Shown one piece after another: positions 60,130 to 64,000 of a DNA stretch of 64,000 bases. The notes beneath the pieces were generated by a model. It worked only from the letters and a program-made list of their open reading frames with translations, had not been told where the DNA came from and ran no database searches. The DNA is taken from the NCBI GenBank assembly GCA_965200775.1, contig OZ241383.1, positions 1,116,001 to 1,180,000 of the forward strand. Direction: 5' to 3'. Positions within the stretch are counted from its first letter, which is position 1, and every line of letters starts with the position of its first letter. The translations under genes and the position numbers were made by a program. Source of the stretch: Poriferisocius sp965200775 (GTDB taxonomy: Bacteria; Actinomycetota; Acidimicrobiia; Acidimicrobiales; Bin134).

Positions 60130-61287
60130 GTGACCTTCGCTGCCGGGATAACCCTGGCCGACCTCGAAGCCGACCCCGACCCGATCCTGGCACGGCTTCG
60201 GGCTGAGGAGCCGGTGGCGTGGGTTCCGGCCATGGAGATGTGGCTGGTGACCCGCTGGGATGACGTGCTTCACATGGAGGAGCATCCCGAGCTGTTCACC
60301 GCGGCCACCGAGCCGTCGTTCCTGGCTCGGACGCTGGGGCCGAACATGCTCACCTGCGATCCTCCCGAACACACCCGCCTCCAGGAGATCATGCAACCGC
60401 CGTTCCAGTCGGGTGGGCGCAGCGGGACCTTCGCCGCCGACGAGCTGAGTCCCCTGGCCGACCGCTTGCTCGACGCCGTTGACCCCGCCGGATTCGACAT
60501 CATGGCCGAATATGCCCAGCCGCTGGCCTCCAGCTCCCTGGCCACGGTGCTGGGGCTCGACGGATACGGCATCGACCGGGTGTGGTCGTGGTGCGAGGGG
60601 CTTTGCACCGACCTGGCAAACTTCGAGAACGACCCCGAACTGGCCGCCATCGGCCGGCAAGCCAAGACCGACCTCGGCGCCGCCCTGGCCGAACGGATTG
60701 CCTCGGCCGGTGACGACCACTCGGCCATCTCGTGGTTCGTTCGCAACGGCGCCAGCACCGAGGAAATCATCAACAACGTCCGGCTGATGATCTCGGGCGG
60801 GATCAACGAGCCCCGTGACGGCATCGGACTGGTGGCCTGGGTGCTGCTGACCCGTCCCGACTTGCGCTCCCAGATAGACGACAACCTGTCGAGGTTGCGC
60901 CGCCTCATCGAGGAGGTATTTCGGGTGTTCAGCCCGGTAGGGACCATTACCCGCCAGGCCACCCAAGACCTTGAGCTGGGCGGCGCGTCAATCGGTGCCG
61001 GGGATCTGGTGAGCGGTGTGCTGCGGTCGATCAACCTGGATGAATCCCGGTGGACCAACCCCACTGCCATCGACCTCGACCGCCGGGAAGGGGCTCACGG
61101 TGCTTTCGCTCTCGGCACCCACCGGTGCCTGGGCGAGTGGCTCGGCCGCCAAACGGTGCGTGTGGGCATCGAACGGCTGTTCGACCGCTTCCCCGGCCTC
61201 GCTCTCGACACCGGTCACACGGTGGACATCCACGGTTTCGAGTTCCGCGGGCCCCGTTCGGTGCTCGTCCACGCCAACAAAACCTGA
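60130..61287 (+). CDS. Cytochrome P450
   Basis: 385 residues from GTG 60130. Haem-binding loop FALGTHRCLGEW with Cys333; E-x2-R in IEEVFRVFSP (about 260-265); I-helix GGINEPRDGIGLVAW, the NEPRD variant seen in a subgroup of bacterial P450s (threonine of the proton relay replaced). Soluble bacterial class with electrons from a ferredoxin and reductase, none of which are adjacent. Substrate unknown; divergent partner is an alcohol dehydrogenase that could oxidise its hydroxylated product. The 3' end lies in a 61-bp tandem duplication. Confidence 0.92.
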   Translation: MTFAAGITLADLEADPDPILARLRAEEPVAWVPAMEMWLVTRWDDVLHMEEHPELFTAATEPSFLARTLGPNMLTCDPPEHTRLQEIMQPPFQSGGRSGTFAADELSPLADRLLDAVDPAGFDIMAEYAQPLASSSLATVLGLDGYGIDRVWSWCEGLCTDLANFENDPELAAIGRQAKTDLGAALAERIASAGDDHSAISWFVRNGASTEEIINNVRLMISGGINEPRDGIGLVAWVLLTRPDLRSQIDDNLSRLRRLIEEVFRVFSPVGTITRQATQDLELGGASIGAGDLVSGVLRSINLDESRWTNPTAIDLDRREGAHGAFALGTHRCLGEWLGRQTVRVGIERLFDRFPGLALDTGHTVDIHGFEFRGPRSVLVHANKT

Positions 61288-61345
61288 GACTCTCAATCTC
61301 GGGTTCCGCGGCCCCCGTTCGGTGCTCGCTCATACCAACACCTGA
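61242..61345 (+). repeat. 61-bp duplication of the P450 gene end
   Basis: GTTCCGCGGGCCCCGTTCGG with the gene's final codons and TGA (61242-61287) recurs at 61303-61345, ending again CCTGA. The second copy has indels, so it no longer reads in frame with the first. Confidence 0.87.
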
Positions 61346-61377
61346 TTCTGCCGCCAGCGCGCCGGTACGATCCGGGC

Positions 61378-61815
61378 ATGGTCGACATTGAATCAGCGTG
61401 GGACCGCTATCCCGGATACCAAGTCGAACTGGTGCCGTGGGCAGGACGGGGCGTGGCCTGCTACCGGGGCGAGGTGGTTGCCGAGAGCGACGCCTGCCTG
61501 ATCGTGAAGGAGTCCGACCACCAAGACCAGCTCTACTTCCCCACCGGCGACATCGTCTGGCCTCATTTTGCCGCCTCCGACCTCCACACCGTTTGCCCGT
61601 TCAAGGGCGAGGCCTCGTACTGGTCGCTCACCGTCGGTAGCCGCACCGAGGCCAACGTAGCCTGGGCCTACCCCGACCCTTTCCCCGAGGTAGAAGGGCT
61701 GGCCGGCCACGCCGCCTTCTACCTCGACCGGGTTGACGTCGAGCTGATCGAGGACCTCCCCGATGGCGACGCAGTCCACCACCGATTCCCGGCGTGGGGC
61801 ACCGCTGCCATGTGA
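61378..61815 (+). CDS. DUF427-domain protein
   Basis: 145 residues. DUF427 proteins are small, widespread in actinobacteria and of unknown function. Diagnostic text is ASDLHTVCPFKGEASYWSL and later AWAYPDPFPEVEGLAGHAAFYLDRVDVE. Strand-rich single domain, no signal peptide. ATG 61378 is preceded by a poor ribosome site. It follows the P450 gene after the tail duplication and converges on the GcvT-like gene. Confidence 0.82.
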   Translation: MVDIESAWDRYPGYQVELVPWAGRGVACYRGEVVAESDACLIVKESDHQDQLYFPTGDIVWPHFAASDLHTVCPFKGEASYWSLTVGSRTEANVAWAYPDPFPEVEGLAGHAAFYLDRVDVELIEDLPDGDAVHHRFPAWGTAAM

Positions 61816-61861
61816 GCTGTCCCCGGGAGGTACAGCCCTCGGGATTTCAGGAACCAGCCCA

Positions 61862-63052
61862 CTACGCTCGGGGCAGTAGCTTCTCCTTGTCCACGAACGG
61901 CAGCTGGTCCACCTGGGCCTCGTGGGCCGTCCCGTCGTGGTCGTGCAGGAAGACCGTCTGATCGAGCCAGTCGCGCCCATCCAATGGCCGGTCGAAACGC
62001 ACGTAGCCGACCCCCCGCTCCAGGGTGGGCGACCAAACTCCGATGGTCATGTGCCCCACCGGGCGACCCTCGAAGGAAACGCTCATGTCGGCTTCCGGCA
62101 CCTCGGTAGCGCACACCAGGCCAAACAGAAGTTGGCGTCGGTCGGCCGATTCCAAAGCGTCCCGCCCGATGAAATCCCCCTTGTTGAAGTTCACGAAGTG
62201 CCCGAGCCCAGCCCCGAACGGGGTCAAATCCGGCTCGATGTCGCTGCCGTTGTCCAGGATTCCCGCCTCGACCCGCCTCATCCCCATCGATGTAGACGAG
62301 CTGAAACCCAGGCCGAACGGCTCGCCGCTGGCCAGAAGGTGCGTCCACAGCGCGTCGTGGTCGGTGGGTTCGGGGCCGCTGTTGCAGTACACCTCGATGC
62401 CCACCTCACCGGTCCAACCTGTACGGGACACCCACAGGGTCTGGCCGCCCAGGTCGAAGAACCCTGCCCGGAAGTACTTGAAGTCGGCGGGCAGGCCGCC
62501 GCCGATGGCCGCGTCCAGCACGTCGAGCGACTTGGGGCCTTGAATCTGCAGCACCCGCGAGTTGGGGTCGCGCACCTCGGCGTCGAGTCCGACGGCGTTG
62601 GCCGCAAGCCAGCTGGTGAACTCGCCGTTGGCCTTCACGTACCAGTACCGGTCCTGCTCCAGGCGCATGACCACCCCGTCCATCAGCACCGTGCCGTCCT
62701 CCCGGCAAGCCAAGCCGTAGCGGGCCCTGCCAATCCCCAACGTCTCGGCACTGCACACCAGCACCCGCTCCAGCACCCTCACCGCATCGGGGCCCACAAT
62801 CTCCAGCGGCATCTCCGGCACGTCGTACAACTGCACCCCATGGCGCAGCTTCCAGTACTGGGGGATCGGATCATCATCCGCCGAGTTCTTGAGCGGGTAC
62901 AGGCGGTCGCAGTACATGCCGTAGATGGTCTGGTCGGTGGCGTACCAGTGAGCGAAGGGCGACTGGTTGGAGCGATACGAGGTGAGCCGGACGGTGTCAA
63001 ACGACTCCATGTAGTAGTGCCTGCCCTCGGCACCAGATGGAGATTCGTTCAT
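61862..63052 (-). CDS. GcvT-like aminomethyltransferase family protein
   Basis: 396 residues from ATG 63052; an alternative ATG 63076 would overlap the upstream gene by 13 nt. GCV_T fold that binds tetrahydrofolate and takes a one-carbon group from an amine: LRHGVQLYDVPEMPLEIVGPDAVRVLERV, RYGLACREDGTVLMDGVVMRL, VLQIQGPKSLDVLDAAIGG, SRTGWTGEVGIEVY, and DFIGRDALESADRRQL. It is a stand-alone GcvT relative, not part of a glycine-cleavage operon, and probably demethylates a methylated substrate, as in the demethylase/DMSP-type group. Directly downstream of the amidohydrolase. Confidence 0.85.
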   Translation of the reverse strand: MNESPSGAEGRHYYMESFDTVRLTSYRSNQSPFAHWYATDQTIYGMYCDRLYPLKNSADDDPIPQYWKLRHGVQLYDVPEMPLEIVGPDAVRVLERVLVCSAETLGIGRARYGLACREDGTVLMDGVVMRLEQDRYWYVKANGEFTSWLAANAVGLDAEVRDPNSRVLQIQGPKSLDVLDAAIGGGLPADFKYFRAGFFDLGGQTLWVSRTGWTGEVGIEVYCNSGPEPTDHDALWTHLLASGEPFGLGFSSSTSMGMRRVEAGILDNGSDIEPDLTPFGAGLGHFVNFNKGDFIGRDALESADRRQLLFGLVCATEVPEADMSVSFEGRPVGHMTIGVWSPTLERGVGYVRFDRPLDGRDWLDQTVFLHDHDGTAHEAQVDQLPFVDKEKLLPRA

Positions 63053-63063
63053 TTCGGGCTGGT

Positions 63064-64000
63064 TCAGTCCGGCCATTCGATGTTGTAGTCGTCGAACCAG
63101 AACCGGGCCTCGCGGATGGCGTCCGGGTCGGTGCGCAGGGTGAGGTTCTGGTTGAGCTGCTCGGGGGTGGGCCCGATCTGCTCGGCGATTGTGGACAGCC
63201 CGTCCACGTCGAGGCCGTAGCAGCACACAGCGTTGAGCCCGAGAAGCAGGCGGGTCTCCTCCACAGGGATCTCCTGGAAATCGGTCTCCAACCGCTCGAC
63301 GGTGTTGGGCCAGCTCCCCTCGGGATGGGGATAGTCGGTGCCCCACATCAGGGCGTCGAGGCCGTTCATGTAGCGGCGACGCAGCTCGACCTTGCTCATG
63401 GTGGAAGCACCGATGAACACGTTTGTGCCGATGTACTCCGACGGCAGCCGCTGGATGAGGCCCTTGGTGCGGGAACTCATCTTCTTCACCTTCCAGTTGC
63501 GCCCCCCGAACATGGCGTCGGCCTTGAACAAGAGGTCGCCCAGCCACCAAGAGCCGCACTCCACCGGCACATACCGCAAGCCGGGGTGGCGGTCGAACGC
63601 TCCCGAGAACAGGAGCTGCCACAGCGGGCGGTGGGTCCAGAACGCCACCTCAAGCATGTACTGGGCCATGTTCTCGTTGTACGACGGGGCGTCGGCCTCA
63701 CCCGAGTGGGTGTGGACCACCAGCCCGGCCTCGGCGCACGCCGCCCACACCGGGTCGTAGCTCTGGTGACCGTAGGACGGGTGTTCGTGCCACCGGGTGG
63801 GGATCATGATGCCCCTGATTCCCGGCTTGCCGGCCAGCGACTCGATTTCCCGCACCGACTCCTCCACGCCGTGGGTGATTGGCACCAGGGCCACTCCGGC
63901 CCGGCGCGGCGGGTTGGTGGCGCAGAATTCCTCCAGCCACCGGTTGTGGGCCCGGGCCCCGGCCCAGGCAAGACGGGAGTCGGTGATCTGCCCAGCCGAC
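63064..64000 (-). CDS. Amidohydrolase family 2 (ACMSD-like), 5' end outside the window
   Basis: At least 312 residues; the frame stays open to the right edge, so the GTG near 63894 is internal. PF04909-type TIM-barrel hydrolase/decarboxylase: VVHTHSGEADAP with metal-binding His, VPVECGSWWLGDLL, and MWGTDYPHPEGSWPNT with the conserved Asp after strand 8. Members include ACMS decarboxylase and related enzymes that split aromatic or acyl substrates. C-terminal extension ends FDDYNIEWPD. Followed by the GcvT-like gene with stop and ATG 12 bp apart, so they likely share a transcript. Confidence 0.85.
   Translation of the reverse strand, partial: SAGQITDSRLAWAGARAHNRWLEEFCATNPPRRAGVALVPITHGVEESVREIESLAGKPGIRGIMIPTRWHEHPSYGHQSYDPVWAACAEAGLVVHTHSGEADAPSYNENMAQYMLEVAFWTHRPLWQLLFSGAFDRHPGLRYVPVECGSWWLGDLLFKADAMFGGRNWKVKKMSSRTKGLIQRLPSEYIGTNVFIGASTMSKVELRRRYMNGLDALMWGTDYPHPEGSWPNTVERLETDFQEIPVEETRLLLGLNAVCCYGLDVDGLSTIAEQIGPTPEQLNQNLTLRTDPDAIREARFWFDDYNIEWPD

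Noticed and set aside
58954..60966. Long version of the alcohol dehydrogenase starting inside the P450 gene
   Set aside because: The ATG at 60060 has a strong ribosome site and matches family length; the rest is antisense to the P450.

Overview
The window is high-GC, gene-dense DNA with GTG/TTG starts and 1-4 nt stop/start overlaps. The gene content (tad pilus operon, latex-clearing/MpaB-type oxygenases, many SDRs, luciferase-like flavoprotein, F420-type beta subunit, acyl-CoA enzymes, DUF4193- and DUF222/HNH-like genes) points to an actinobacterium, most likely a marine or host-associated member of Acidimicrobiia. That placement is inferred from gene families, not from a marker gene. I saw no rRNA, tRNA, CRISPR array or insertion sequence.

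Layout. 1-4.3 kb: the end of an M20 amidohydrolase, a double-length ThyX-like protein, an acidic zinc-ribbon protein, a GNAT acetyltransferase and a Nudix hydrolase. 4.3-14.3 kb (minus): a repeat-rich basic/acidic protein, then a tad/Flp-type pilus operon read right to left from a good promoter near 14.33 kb (lipoprotein, secreted Cys/Pro-rich protein, SAF protein, CpaF ATPase, TadB, broken TadC, small pilin-like protein, three TadE/G-like proteins, frameshifted membrane protein). 14.5-20.3 kb: MMPL transporter, rubber-oxygenase-like protein, SDR, MFS carrier. 20.3-24.9 kb: divergent isocitrate lyase (long form) and malate synthase G, i.e. a complete glyoxylate shunt. 25-33.4 kb: sulfotransferase, thioesterase, four more SDR/oxygenase-type enzymes, SMP-30 lactonase, APH-type kinase, cupin.

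33.4-36.8 kb holds the most striking gene: two open frames separated by one in-frame TGA that reads G-G-U-G-S-C, i.e. a UGSC selenoprotein with a SECIS-like hairpin directly after the TGA. It lies beside a probable partner gene, an Lrp-type regulator and alanine dehydrogenase. 36.8-43.7 kb: GMC oxidoreductase, SDR, crotonase, then a luciferase-like/MaoC/MaoC/acyl-CoA dehydrogenase operon. 43.8-46.5 kb: a secreted multi-fibronectin-III protein.

46.6-57.5 kb is a compact two-directional cluster around a perfect 17-bp palindrome. Leftward it encodes an aminotransferase, Rieske oxygenase, MmgE/PrpD protein and TauD-type dioxygenase. Rightward it encodes a dimethylglycine/sarcosine dehydrogenase-like enzyme fused to a GcvT domain, an Asp/Glu-racemase-family protein, a sulfotransferase-like protein, an F420-type beta subunit and an MDR reductase. 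It looks like a pathway for an N-methylated or amino-acid-derived compound that I cannot match to a described operon. 57.7-64 kb: a DUF222/HNH pseudogene with three in-frame stops, Zn-alcohol dehydrogenase, P450, DUF427 protein, GcvT-like protein and an amidohydrolase running off the right edge.

A recurrent oddity is short tandem duplications at gene borders (periods 11, 14, 17, 17, 21, 28, 43, 48 and 61 bp). Several copy the end or the start codon of the adjacent gene. Two apparent frameshifts in 5-base C/G runs and several nonsense codons suggest either gene decay or residual assembly errors.
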